Counted from the first letter of the stretch, positions 24,069-35,458 are shown. The stretch: 64,000 nucleotides of DNA from Beta vulgaris subsp. vulgaris (GCF_026745355.1 NC_079205.1:64728084-64792083); one strand, 5' to 3'. Notes: a model not told the origin generated them from the letters alone. Numbers and translations are program-made.

Positions 24069-24167
24069 CAAATGTTAAATTTACCTTTTAAGGTTTAGTG
24101 GAAATCCTAATTCCAGCATTTCAAAACATAATTCTATTAGTAGAAAAAATGACACAGTCGCTCAAGT

Positions 24168-24728
24168 CTAATTAGTAGGGGTGTAAGTTCGGTTTTTGGT
24201 TTGGTTTTAGGTCAAAACCAAACCAAACCGAAATAAATTCGGTTTTGAAATTTCCAAACCAAATTCAAACCGAAATTCGACTCAATCCAACCACAACAAA
24301 CCAAACCAAAATATGAAACCAAAAACCAAACCAAACCGGATTTTTTATCTTTCAAAATCCAAACCAAAACAAACCAATTTTTTTCATATTCCAAAATCCA
24401 AACCAAACCGAAATGAAAGTAAATCAAACCAAGATAAAAACCAAACCGAATTTAAACCAAACTTTTTGATAATTTGTATTTTAAGTGACAATATTTTTGT
24501 ATTTTCGTAATTAATATTAAAAAAAAGAAAACAAAAAAATAATAGACAATAATTCGGTTTTTTCGGTTTTCCAAAATCAAAACCAATCCAAACCGAAAAA
24601 CCGAAAAATATTTTTTTTGAATCCAAACCAAACCGAATTTCAAAAAAAACCAAACCAAATTACTAATTCGGTTTGGTTTGGTTTGGTTTTCGGTTTTTAA
24701 CCAAATAACTTACACCCCTACTAATTAG
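24168..24728. mobile_element. Fold-back element filled with AACCAAACCGAA repeats
   Basis: Both ends carry the inverted repeat TAATTAGTAGGGGTGTAAGT. The interior is almost wholly AACCAAACC(G/A)AA and its complement GGTTTGG, with the orientation switching near each end. Several 60-90-codon frames on both strands (24212-24658) arise from this low complexity and are not genes. A related but eroded element lies at 62331-62482. Confidence 0.65.
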
Positions 24729-25099
24729 AATCAAATATTTCAGCACAATTATAATGGGTACCCCATTGTTACACAGAACTATGCACATGGGGGCACTTTC
24801 CCCAGTTCAGGAAACAAATCCACCGAAAAATAAGTCAAGAATAAAAACCTTGACACAATTTTTCTAATTATTTTTTTATCCATATGAGTCATGAAGGCAG
24901 TACAAAGTACAAAGAAGGGAAAAAAGAATTCGAACATGTAATCTTAACCACTAGACCAAGACATTCTTGGTATTTCCATTTATTTGATATTTCAACAGAA
25001 CATATCATATTGACTCATAAGATTTATACACGTGAAAATGTTTACAATCGTACCACATTACTCCCTAATTCACAAGGTTATTAGATATTAAAACGTGCC

Positions 25100-26813
25100 T
25101 TTTTTTTTTTTACCAGAATATCAAAATGTGTTAAACCTTGTCCAAAATCTACAAAGTTGGCGTAACAACTACCAAAGATAGAAAAGGTGCACCATATTGC
25201 CAATGTTTGCCGATTATACATATGAGAAAAAAAATATACTGGAGAAAAATGCATGATATATTGCCTTAAAGTTCGTGTGCAAAAACTGATGTGACAAATG
25301 GAATAGCACCAAATATTGGGAGGTAATTAGTCTTTCTATGAAGGACACAAACATGATATTGGAAGATTAGAAAAAGAAGTTCATAGTGGGTCACCAAAAT
25401 GGACAAAGCATCAAAGAAACTGTCCATGTGCAGCGCATGAAATATTGCAGATAACACGTACCTATCCACAGACCTTAGGTACTATTCTCCCTCTTAATAA
25501 TCTTTGGGTTTTTCAACATACGAACATAAATTGAACCTCTAGCCAAATGTATTGGAGCTATGTTACAAAAGTTGCTCGGATAGAGGTTAACAAGCTCATG
25601 ATCTCGCCATCCATTTTACATTTTATAGCTTTTAATTTCATATAGTTTTCTAGATGTCAAAAATAAGGGGGTAATTGAACTAATAATTTTTTATAAGAGA
25701 GATAGAAAATGAAAAAATAACTAACGTAGACAACATAATTTCATGCCAAGTCTAACAAAGTGAATAAAAAAATGATAAGGGACGGAAAGATTGAAAAGAT
25801 ATTTTTACTCCATCGTCTCAAAATACACTATCTATTTGCTTTAGTCACAAATTTTTAGGAGGAAGTATGGATCATTTGAAAGAACTTATATTGAATAGAG
25901 AAAAAAAAAAGTAGGGATGAGAAGGTCTCTATTTGCAAGAGCTAACTGAGGTTATGAAGAGCAAATTTCAGCACTAAGACGAGCTTTGTCTGACAATGGA
26001 AATTTGATTAGGGATTTTGTAAAGGAGTTTATCTTTCTGTTCATATATGTATGCTCCTTTGATCCATGACATACTTTAGTTTTAGGCTCTGTATATCAAT
26101 TAGTTTAATTGGAGAAGTTAATCGGGAGTGGAATGCTGATATCTAAGACTTAAATTGTCTATATTATTGCTTTTTCTAGCGCTCCATACACAAGTGCATT
26201 TATCGTACATCCAAGCATAGTACAACTAAGGCTATTTTCTGCTCATTTACTCATATGGGACCTCCAAATGAACAAAAAAAAAACGCCTTGGGTGTATCAT
26301 GCTCATAGTACACTCGGGTGTATGATGAAAATCAGCTTCGTAAGTCGTACTTAGATAGCTAATACTATCACTAATCAGATTACTATTAATGCTGAGGCTA
26401 AAACATTAGATCAGTAATCAGCCCACGAACCAATGCTATCTAACAACAGCCCACAAGGTCCATCAGTCCATAGAAGGGTATAAGACAAACAGATCCATGG
26501 GCCCAAAAAGAAAGCACTCCATTTGTCTTAATTCAAGCCCTTCACATACCAAAAGTCGGTGCTATCTGACATATGGTGAGCACACTACAATCTATTCTGG
26601 AACCACATAGTCCACATATTTTTTTGGTTGGTTTATATGAGGCATGTCCAAGTTTCATAAGATAAGAAATCTTAACTTATCCAACAACACATCACCAAGT
26701 CAAAACAATCTCTAATCCATTTAATTTTGCAAGTCATATTGTATATCTCGAAATACCGTATATCTAGCTTAATTTTTGCTCATTGGTCATTAGAAAAGAC
26801 CTGACTAAGCATA
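25100..26813. other. Intergenic, no gene recognised
   Basis: The 67-codon minus-strand frame at 25266-25469 looks protein-like in part (DRYVLSAIFHALHMDSFFDA) but has no family signature or supporting splice structure. No element boundaries are clear. Confidence 0.4.
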
Positions 26814-26815
26814 TA

Positions 26816-27025
26816 CTTTCTCCGTTTCAAATTACTCATTACACTTCTCAATTCACGAACTCTTAGGTAATTTTTGGAGAAGAGAGAGGTAGAGAGTAAA
26901 AAAAAAAAAGAACCCATTTGAGAGGAGAGAGATAGAGAGAGTTTATTGCCTAAAAAGGAAATGCAGCAAGTAATGTGGAACTTCTCATAATGAAAAGTGT
27001 AACGAGTATTATAAAACGGAGTAAG
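26816..27025. mobile_element. Stowaway-like MITE
   Basis: CTTTCTCCGTTTCAAATTAC at the left pairs with GTATTATAAAACGGAGTAAG at the right, flanked by TA. Subterminal TTACACTTCTCAAT is mirrored by ATAATGAAAAGTGTAA. Confidence 0.75.
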
Positions 27026-28005
27026 TATGAGCAATGAAAAAAAAATTAACAAGTGTCAGTAGTGAAATATTCCTATATGTCCCAATGTTATTTTCCCGTA
27101 TTACCATAATCCTTTTGTAGAAATTCAACCAAAAAATACTTACATGGAAAAGGACAGCCACAATCCTTCACATTTTTACTTTCTTGTACTAGTGTGGTTC
27201 TCTTTATTGCAAAGATAATATTCAATCAACTTATTTCCTCGTACAGTTTTTTTGAGAGATATACATTATTCAAATACTAAGAACAAGACAAAGTATTATG
27301 AGAGGTAGAGCATACTTAGCAAAGAAACAACAATCGACTTACCTACCACTCTCTGAGGATAAAGGTTGGCGAAGTGGGAAGTGTTCATACTTTTTCTTTG
27401 AGGCATGACCTAATCAATAAAACAAAGAATCATTAGACAGAAATCAACCGCTCTAAATAAAAGAGGTATGTAAAGTGAAAATAAGTTGTATTAGGGAGGG
27501 GAAAAAGGTGGTGATTCATCGCTAGAAGGGGGTCCAAATTTCATTAAGGGACCACATATCACTCACAAAAATAAGTTAATTCACATATAAAAGAGTGATT
27601 ATGGAAATCTAAACGACCACAAATTAATCAAAACCAAGTAATAAGTGTTCTTTCTGATCTTGAAAGGACACATATATTTACATTAGCAAGTTTTGTAAGA
27701 AGCATTTTTTTAAAAAGATAAAACTTTTAACGTGATAGGTAAAAATTACTTGGAAAACAACGGATAACTTTTTAAAAAGTACATCTATCTCGCACATATC
27801 TTTAGCAAACCTCTACTTTCAGTGGCGGATCTTGAAAGATTTGCTACAAAGGGCCAGATTTTTCCACAATAACATATTATGATGTCGTGTAACTTGTTTT
27901 TGTATGCTAGGTTTTGGGTTCTAAACTACAAGGCTTAATTTTTTGAAAAAAAAATCTACGGGGGCCAGGCCCAGGCCTGCCCCAATGAAGATCCACCATT
28001 GTCTA

Positions 28006-28147
28006 CTTCCTTTGTCCTATTTTAATTGCAACATATAGAAATGGACTTATTAACGAGAAAGATCTTACTACCAAATAATATAATGTTCTATCTAAATTAA
28101 AACTTTCAGTTAAGAAAGATGATGCAATTATTATGCAATGGAGAAAG
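28006..28147. mobile_element. Stowaway-like MITE
   Basis: CTTCCTTTGTCCTATTTTAATTGCAACAT-type sequence at the left is mirrored by ATTATGCAATGGAGAAAG at the right, with TA on both flanks. It is about 140 bp and partly eroded. Confidence 0.55.
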
Positions 28148-28581
28148 TATTAGACTTTGCTTATTCTTTTGGGGTTTAGCAATACAGCTACTTTCAAGTT
28201 GCTTTATTTTCTACTCAAAAGACGATAGATTGAGAAGTGATAATCAAGATTTACATAGTAATTAGTCTCTTTTTAGCGCATTTAGTGTCTAACTCAGTTA
28301 TAAGATCAGATCCAAAAGTTAATTTATTAAAGTATCAACAAGACAACAATTACATGTCTTGGTGCTTGATAAGGTTGTGCTTTCTGTTCCCATTTCTGCA
28401 TATTTTCAGTTGATTAACCTAAAAAGTTTATTTCATAGTGATTGATTATGATATATTCACAATTATGGAGTATGATAGATTAGAACACCTGATTAAAGCA
28501 TCTCTGTGTCACTTCAATACTCTTTTTCTTACTTTTACTCTATATTTCTGTTTTTACACTTTTCATTGAATTAAGTCAAAA

Positions 28582-28751
28582 AAAGATAGAAGTTAGCTCA
28601 AGTGGGTAGAGTGCTCCCCCATGGCCCTTGAGGTCAGGAATTCGATCCTTACTTCCAGCATTATGCTAGGGTATTTCCTTAGCATGCTATACATGCCTTA
28701 CCAGCCAATATGTTGGTGTTTCCTACTGACTTAATTTCCTAATAAAAAAAA
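28582..28751 (+). mobile_element. tRNA-derived SINE with 17-bp perfect TSD
   Basis: A Pol III A-box-like TAGCTCAAGTGGGTAGAG (28594-28611) and B-box-like GAATTCGATCC (28638-28648) lie at tRNA spacing. A tRNA-unrelated body and an oligo(A) tail follow. The perfect 17-bp direct repeat ATTGAATTAAGTCAAAA brackets it (28565-28581 and 28752-28768). The lack of mismatches suggests a recent insertion. Its 3' body differs from the other three SINEs here. Confidence 0.88.
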
Positions 28752-29098
28752 ATTGAATTAAGTCAAAAGGTAACCAATTATAAAAACAAGAAAAGAGGTA
28801 ATTGTCATGTCTGTTCCTTGCTAACGATGCTTAATTTTCAGACTAAATAGAAGTAAAAGTAATCCCATTTTAGTAATAGACTTATATGGAACTGCGTGCA
28901 CAACCATTTAGATGGTGACATGAAATTGTCTTTGCCCGAATAATGGGAATTAAAGTATTCAAATTTTAATATTATTGTTTCAAAAAGTGCACATATAATG
29001 CTTAAACGCTACGACTGAAATGGCTAGTCTAGTGGATCGGGTTTGATTGTCTTGTATTTTCTTTTATAACGTGTCTCACGAGTTTGATTAGTTTTCAG

Positions 29099-32000
29099 GG
29101 ATTTTTTTTTTTTGCTCAAATACAATCCTTTAAAGTTAAGTTGTCACCTTGTTAATTGCAACCCTTTCATTTTAATCTCTTCAATTACAGCTTCAAGTAA
29201 ACCAAATTCTTTTAAGTTACATCCCAAATCCAGCCTATCTTTACACCTTTCGGGCTGCAAGTTAAGAGCATTTGGTTTGGGTCTCAGTTAGGAGTGAAGT
29301 TAATAACATCACTAACCAGGTCAATATTAGCACAAGTCCGTCCAATGATGAAATAAAAAGTGCACTTTTTGCCATGAAACCCCTTAAAGCCCCCGGTCCT
29401 GATGGGTTTCATCCAATATTCTTCCAAAAAGAATGGGCTATTGTAGGTTCGGATATTTGCACCTCCATTAGATCATGGTTTCAAAAAGGAGATATCCCTA
29501 GTGACCTTGGTCATGCCCTAATATGCCTAATCCCTAAACAAGATAACCCTGAGAGTGTTAAGCAGTTACGTCCGATTAGCCTCTGTAATACCATTTATAA
29601 GCTTGTCACAAAAATTCTAGTAAACAGAATAAAACCACTTATTCCTCATTGGGTGTCTAAAAATCAAAATGGATTTATTCGGGGAAGGGGTACTGAAATC
29701 AATCTTGTGGTGGCATCTGAGGTCTTGCATTCTATGCATAAGAAGAGAGGAAAAATGGGGTGGTTTGCTTTGAAAGTGGATTTAGAAAAGGCTTATGATC
29801 GATTAGAATGGGATTTCATTAGACAATGTCTTGCTGATCAGAATCTTGATTCTCACATTTCTCTAATCATGAATTGTATTAATAAAGCTACTTCTTCAGT
29901 CCTAGTTAATGGGAAAAAAACGGAACCATTCCAACATTCTAGAGGCCTGCGTCAAGGAGACCCAATGTCTCCTTTCATTTTCAATATTTGTTTGGAATAC
30001 CTTACCAGCCTTATCAATCAAGCCTGCTTAGAGAAATCTTGGACACCCTTTTGGGTTGGAAAAAACCGAGTCCTTACATCTCATCTCCTCTTTGCTGATG
30101 ATTTATTGATTTTTGGGAGGGTAGATGAAACCACTTCTTTCAAACTTAGGGAGATCCTGAATAAGTTTTGTCAAATCTCGGGTCAAAAAGTTAATGAGAG
30201 TAAGAGTCGCCTAACCTTCTCACCAAACACTAGCCTGAATCATAGACTTCTTTTCCAAGAAACATTAAATGTCAAGCAAAGTGAAAACCTAGGTTTGTAC
30301 CTTGGAATGCCACTCACTCATAAAAGACCTAAAAGAAGTGATGTGCAATTTGTTGTTGATAAGGTTCGGGGAAAATTAGCATTGTGGAAATCTAGATTCC
30401 TTTCAAGAGCCGGGAAACTTACACTCATACAATCAACCATGAACACCATAGCATCATACTACATGCAGGTCACATACTTCCCTAAAACGACCTTGAATGA
30501 CCTGGATAGAATTTGTAACAACTTCCTTTGGGGAGAAACTGAAGGCAAACAAAAAATTCACTTAGTTGGGCAAACACATACTTTTCTTCCCAAAAGTAAA
30601 GGAGGGTTAGGAATTAGGAGTCACCATGATCTAAACATTGCTTACATGACTAAGCTAGGCTGGAAATTGACATTAGGGCCTGAGAATCTTGCTAAGGAAT
30701 GTATTTCTTCAAAGTATGTCAGAGAAAACTATATCATTTCTTGTAACAAAGGATCGCAAGTGTGGAAAAATGTGGCCAAAGGAAAAGATCTCTTAGCTAG
30801 CAGTCTTAACTGGAGAGTTGGTAATGGGGCTCTTATTGATATATGGAATGATAATTGGCTTGGAATTGGAGCTATACGTAAATTAGTGGAGGGGCCTTTT
30901 AACAAAAGTGAAGAGATGATGAGAGTAAAGGACATCATAGTAAATAACCAATGGGATCTTAGTCACCTCTCCTTCACCCTTCCTGAGTTCGTTGCTGAAC
31001 GCATATATTTCACACGTATTCCTTTCCAAAATATTGATTCCACCTTCTCCTCCCTAGTTGAGAGGAATAAGTTATCCTTGACCTTAGCCTACAACACCCT
31101 TGTAAACAAAAGGCCGCATTGCACAGGAAGTGAGTGGATTTGGAAGCTTAACACTCTCCCTAAACTAAATTTTTTTGTGTGGCTTATGTGGTGGGATCGG
31201 CTCCCCCATAACTCTCTCCTTCACTATAGACAAATTCTTCAATCTCCTAACTGTCCCTCGTGCCCTATCCTTCCTAAGAACACTATTCATGTCATTCGTA
31301 ATTGTGCTAAGGCACATCAAGTGTGGAATCTTATTGCACTTCCCCCGGGGTTTTGGGAGCATGACCATATAGGTGAGTGGCTTAAACATAACTCTAGTAG
31401 CACACACAAATATCGTGATTTGGATTGGGATGTTTTCTTTCCCTTTATTTGCTTTGAGTTGTGGAAAGAAAGAAAGAAATTTATTTTTGAAAAAAAGCCA
31501 CATACATTGCCTGAAATCACCATTAAAAAAGCCATCAGCCTTGCCAAAGAGTTCATTGCCAACCAAACTTCCAATATCGCCCAAACTCCGCAAATCTCAA
31601 AAAATGGGAGGATTTATTCTGCTACTTATGTCCATGTGAATGTTGATGCATCATTTGTGAATATTGAAACACCTTCGAGTATTGCAAGTACTATTCGGGA
31701 TAACTATGGCACTTGGATTACGGGTGCAGTTTGTTTATTATATGCTACTAATGCTCTCCATGCAGAATGTCTTGCCCTTCGTCAGGGATTACAAATAGCC
31801 AGCAACGCCAATTTCACGCACATTGTTGTCCACTCGGATTGCAGAAAAGCTATTGAACTTGTCAATTCTAGAGATAGTTATGAGGATTTATATTGTGATA
31901 TTACAAATGATTGCAGGGAGCTGCGGCATTACTTTGTGGACATGGATCTCAAGCTCGTTAGAAGACAAGATAATCAAGCAGCGGATGCATTAGCTAGAAA

Positions 32001-32229
32001 AAGTAGGCATGGGTCGAACACCCTTAATGTAATTAGGCATTTTCCCATCCCACCTAATTATTGTCAAAACTTTATCGCCTCGGATTGTATTAGGCTTTTT
32101 GGCCAAAACACTTAATTTATCTTGAAATTATCCTTGTTCACCAAAAAAAAAGGTTATAATTGAAGAGCTTGAAAAAGAATTACAATTAACAAAAGGCCAC
32201 TCTAAAGAACTGCAATTGGCAACAAATTC
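29099..32229. mobile_element. Mutator-like element enclosing the LINE
   Basis: TAGTTTTCAG occurs immediately outside both ends (29089-29098 and 32230-32239). About 80 bp just inside each end are inversely related: the left contains CTTGTTAATTGCAACCC and ATCTCTTCAATTACAGC, and the right, reversed, TTTGTTAATTGTAATTC and GCTCTTCAATTATAACC. A 9-10-bp duplication plus long inverted ends fit Mutator-like elements. The LINE occupies most of the interior. The inverted repeats are diverged, so the outer element is old or the assignment may be wrong. Confidence 0.5.
29272..32115 (+). mobile_element. 5'-truncated LINE with intact RT-RNase H frame
   Basis: A 947-codon open frame lacks an ATG at its beginning (a stop lies two codons upstream), so the coordinates mark the frame and not a translation start. 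It opens inside the inter-domain region (EIKSALFAMKPLKAPGPDG) after the missing ORF1 and endonuclease. The reverse transcriptase has its catalytic aspartates in VDLEKAYD (Asp170) and FADD (Asp276, Asp277). A zinc-binding RT tail (CPSCPILPKNTIHVIRNC) follows, then a type I RNase H domain with Asp792, Glu832, Asp856 and Asp905. The 3' end has oligo(A) at about 32143-32151. Families of this type copy their RNA at a nicked target site; without the 5' half this copy cannot move alone. The absence of internal stops suggests fairly recent insertion. It is antisense to the proposed minus-strand transcript. Confidence 0.92.
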
Positions 32230-32503
32230 TAGTTTTCAGTAATTTTTCGTCAGTTCTCAAAGTGCGTTGTTCGTCTGTGGAATAGCAGACACATACATAA
32301 AGGTAAAAGCTATACATATTAGTAGTATATGCACCTCAAAACTCATTATTCATCAAAAATAAATTCAAATAAGTTCACCTTAGAGGCGATAAGTCTGATA
32401 AAACTACTCAAGTTCAATTTACAAATACAAGTTTTAATAGAAACAACCGCATGGCTACACCCCAAGTAGAACATAGTGCACTAAGATGAGTTAAAATATT
32501 ATA

Positions 32504-32704
32504 CTTCCTCCGCTCTAAAATAAATAAAATATTAATTATTTTAAGTCGTTTCAAAATAAATAAAACTTTATTTTATTTGGTATTTACTTCTCTCTATCTC
32601 TCTCATCATCATATGGGTCTCTCTTTTATCGCTATCTCACTCCTCTTTCAAATCCCCCGTGTCAATGCCTCATGTTTCATTTAAAACAAAATAGATGAAA
32701 TAAT
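32504..32704. mobile_element. Stowaway-like MITE, right end eroded
   Basis: CTTCCTCCGCTCTAAAATAA follows TA at the left. The right end (ATTTAAAACAAAATAGATGAA) retains the TTTAAAA mirror but not the GGAGG terminus. Confidence 0.5.
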
Positions 32705-32748
32705 ATAAATTGTGTCTACTCTTTTTTCAACCACCCATGCCAACCCCC

Positions 32749-33311
32749 TGATAGAAATTAGGGAAGAGTGGTGGACTAATTCATGAAATAGTTTCTTTTA
32801 TTCATTGCTTCAACCTTTAACTTGATAATTTGCATCTTCTGTCTTCTTCTTGCTACTCCGATGTTGGCGTTATCACGTTCCGGCTTTGATACCATGATAG
32901 AAATTTGGGGTCGCATGCGGAAGTTTTGATGGACCCGAATAGTATTATAAAATTGCATTTTCATTGATAATTAATTCTACAAGTGTGTTTCTGAGAGCTC
33001 ATGTCTCTCATTCACCTTGGTAGAACCATTTGTTTCTACCTTTCCTAATATCTTGTGTGGAGCTCACTTTTTTGACTCCCTCTCATTTGAGCTCCCTCCT
33101 AATTCATACACATACAACATATTTATAGTTGTTGTCCCTTAATTTCTAGATTTTTCTAGACCTTGATATTTCTAACACACACTCAAATATTCTAAACTTA
33201 GATTTTTTTACATAGATACTTTACAAGATTTTTCTAGACAATTTAAGACATGCATATAAGATTTTTCCTTACATTACATGTACTATCTAGAATTTTCTAG
33301 ATTAACTTTCA
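32749..33311 (-). repeat. 3' LTR of the TRIM-type element
   Basis: It pairs with 34056-34617 at an offset of 1307 bp, with a few substitutions and small indels. It contains an internal TTTGATACCATGATAGAAAT at about 32885-32904, a second copy of the PBS/LTR-end junction. Confidence 0.85.
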
Positions 33312-33357
33312 TCACTCCCTTAATCTTGAAAATTCTTGTACTTCAAATTATTCTTCC

Positions 33358-33820
33358 GTTGATGCCCTTGTCATCAACAATCGTCTTGATTTTTTTTGTC
33401 TTTCTGTTTTGGTACTCTTGTTACCAACCATCCTACCTTTATTTCTTAGCTTCATCACATTTTCTTCATCTTTATTGTTTTGTGTTGGTACCATATTACC
33501 AACTCACTCCCTAATCTGAACTTTTTTATTTTTCTTCTTCACATATCTTTATCCAATATCATTGTTTTATTCATGCTCATGTCACCAATTATCTCTGCTA
33601 ATGCCCCAGTCATTAGCAAATTCCAAAATCTTTCTCTTGAACTTCTTTTTCTTTTCATTTTGTTTTTTTTTTTCAACGATTGGCGCTCTTGTCACCAATA
33701 TCCTCCCATTTTTTCATTCTTTCCTTTTCTTCCAATGTTAATTTCATTTGTTGATGTTCATGTCATCAACCTCCACAATCAATTTTTTTTTTCTTTTTTG
33801 TTAGTGCTCATGTCACTAAC
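33358..33820 (-). repeat. Series of 21-nt hairpins in the TRIM interior
   Basis: Seven units have a 6-7-bp stem and a 6-7-nt loop: 33358-33378 (stem GTTGATG, loop CCCTTGT), 33409-33427 (TTGGTA, CTCTTGT), 33484-33503 (GTTGGTA, CCATAT), 33597-33617 (GCTAATG, CCCCAGT), 33679-33699 (ATTGGCG, CTCTTGT, one mismatch), 33750-33770 (GTTGATG, TTCATGT) and 33800-33820 (GTTAGTG, CTCATGT). An eighth, half-lost unit lies near 33570-33589. Both arms change together, so pairing is kept while sequence drifts. The spacers are pyrimidine-rich on the plus strand. Read on the minus strand, units also resemble a repeated peptide such as VDDMNIN/VSDMSTN; which constraint acted is unknown. Confidence 0.8.
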
Positions 33821-34042
33821 TAAACTATTTCTTAATTCTTTTTTAATCTTTCTTTCACATACCTTTTCATTTTTAATTTCTCCTCAAGCTTTTATCGTTA
33901 ATGCATCTTCACAATTTTTTATCTTCATCACCTTTTATTTAAATTCTTCCACATATTTTAAACTTGACACTTACCTCAACTTCTTTTATCTTGCTTGATT
34001 TTCATCTCTCGGGCCTTCGATCTTTTTCGTAATCAATTTTAC

Positions 34043-34055
34043 GGCTCTGATACCA
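34043..34055 (-). promoter_or_regulatory. Primer-binding site (initiator tRNA-Met type)
   Basis: GGCTCTGATACCA on the plus strand is TGGTATCAGAGCC on the minus strand, directly abutting the 5' LTR end. This is the common primer-binding site of plant Ty1/copia and TRIM elements. Confidence 0.85.
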
Positions 34056-34617
34056 TGATAGAAATTAGGGAAGAGTGGTGGACTAATTCATGAAATAGTT
34101 TCTTTTATTCACTGCTTCAACCTTTAACTTGATAATTTGCATCTTCTGTCTTCTTCTTGCTACTCCGATGTTGGCGTTATCACGTTCCGGCTCTGATACC
34201 ATGATAGAAATTTGGGGTCGCATGCGGAAGTTTTGATGGACCCGAATAGTATTATAAAATTGCATTTTCATTGATAATTAATTGTACAAGTGTGTTTCTG
34301 AGAGCTCATGTCTCTCATGCACCTTGGTAGAACCATTTGTTTCTACCTTTCCTAATATCTTTGTGGAGCTCACTTTTTTGACTCCTCTCATTTGAGCTCC
34401 CTCCTATCAATCACATACTACAACATATTTATAGTTGTTGTCCCTTAATTTCTAGATTTTTCTAGACCTTGATATTTCTAACACACACTCAAATATTCTA
34501 AACTTAGATTTTTTTACATAGATACTTTACAAGATTTTTCTAGACAATTTAAGACATGCATATAAGATTTTTCCTTACATTACATGTACTATCTAGAATT
34601 TTCTAGATTAACTTTCA
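34056..34617 (-). repeat. 5' LTR of the TRIM-type element
   Basis: It is the upstream LTR in transcriptional (minus) sense. Its U3 start (34617 downward) carries AGAAAATTCTAGA and further CTAGAAAAATCTAGAAA motifs that resemble heat-shock elements (GAAnnTTCnnGAA). Confidence 0.85.
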
Positions 34618-34639
34618 TCCCCCCCCCCTCCCTCGCTCC

Positions 34640-35458
34640 CTTCTTATTGGAATCAATCTATTCTCTAAACTACAAAGATAAATGTCCTACATATAATGAA
34701 TGAGTAGCCTTGAATAGAAAAATATCGCCATTTCACCCTCTATTAGTTGTCTAGCTACGATCCATTAATAAAACTCTTCATGTTGATCCACAAATAAGAA
34801 TAAATTCCTTTGAGCTTAATGTCGGTTCAATTTAGCTCATTTCAACTTAACTCCAAAGTCTCCAACACTAAACTTATTGTTGCTCTTCTCCTTATCATTA
34901 TTACATCTCATTAAATGGGGATGACAATTAGCTGAGTGAGGTCTATTTTCAACCAAAATTTGGAGACTCAGCATGTACTAACCTCAATACTTTAGGCATC
35001 ATAAATTATTCTATCAAACTGTCAAACTTAAACCTAAGCATTTTCTTGCTTTACGAAAGGAAAGAATTGCATTATTAGAAGTGTACGATATAATGCATTC
35101 TGAAAGGTACTTTTCTTCATGCGATACCACTACCAACTAAAGAAAAGTGATCGATACCCTCATAAGTCATAACCCCTACGATCCTAACACTTCAACCAAA
35201 ATAATGTACCTCGTGAGTACAATTTTGGGTGGTGTGGGAAGCCATAAATAGTTCCATTGAAATAGTTAGTGGGCAATGGTGGATGACCAGAAATAGTTCC
35301 ATTTCATTCCTTTAATTGCTCTAAAAAAAAGAAGTGCAGACTAAATTAAGGAAAAGTGAATACCTCTGTCAGAAGATAATTTGTTGATTTTATTTGCTTA
35401 CAATAATATACTTCATTACTTCTACTTCACATTCTTGGGGGGGAGAATCCATGCTTTA
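34640..35458. other. Intergenic, no gene recognised
   Basis: AT-rich DNA between the TRIM-type element and the next MITE. No frame or repeat structure stands out. Confidence 0.5.

Larger units (their letters stand above)
32749..34617 (-). mobile_element. Miniature LTR retrotransposon (TRIM/small LARD type)
   Basis: Two ~563-bp direct repeats (32749-33311 and 34056-34617) share nearly all positions and bound a ~744-bp interior. On the minus strand each repeat begins TGAAAG and ends TCTATCA. The 34056 copy is followed at once by TGGTATCAGAGCC, the initiator-methionine-tRNA primer-binding sequence of plant LTR elements, so it is the 5' LTR and the element runs on the minus strand. A purine tract (AAGGGAGTGA) precedes the other LTR. 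No gag, protease, integrase or RT frame exists inside, so it would depend on an autonomous partner. The plus-strand frames at 33278-33998 are shadows. Flanking target duplication is obscured by runs of C. LTR identity is high, implying recent insertion. Confidence 0.85.

Noticed and set aside
24212..24658. Several 65-89-codon frames on both strands
   Set aside because: Products of the AACCAAACCGAA repeat.
33358..33820. CRISPR-like spaced repeats
   Set aside because: Repeat units vary in sequence, spacers are low-complexity and uneven, the host is a plant and the array lies inside an LTR element.
33278..33998. Plus-strand frames of 78 and 172 codons
   Set aside because: They lie antisense in the TRIM-type element, are Phe/Leu-rich from oligo(T) spacers and have no domain.
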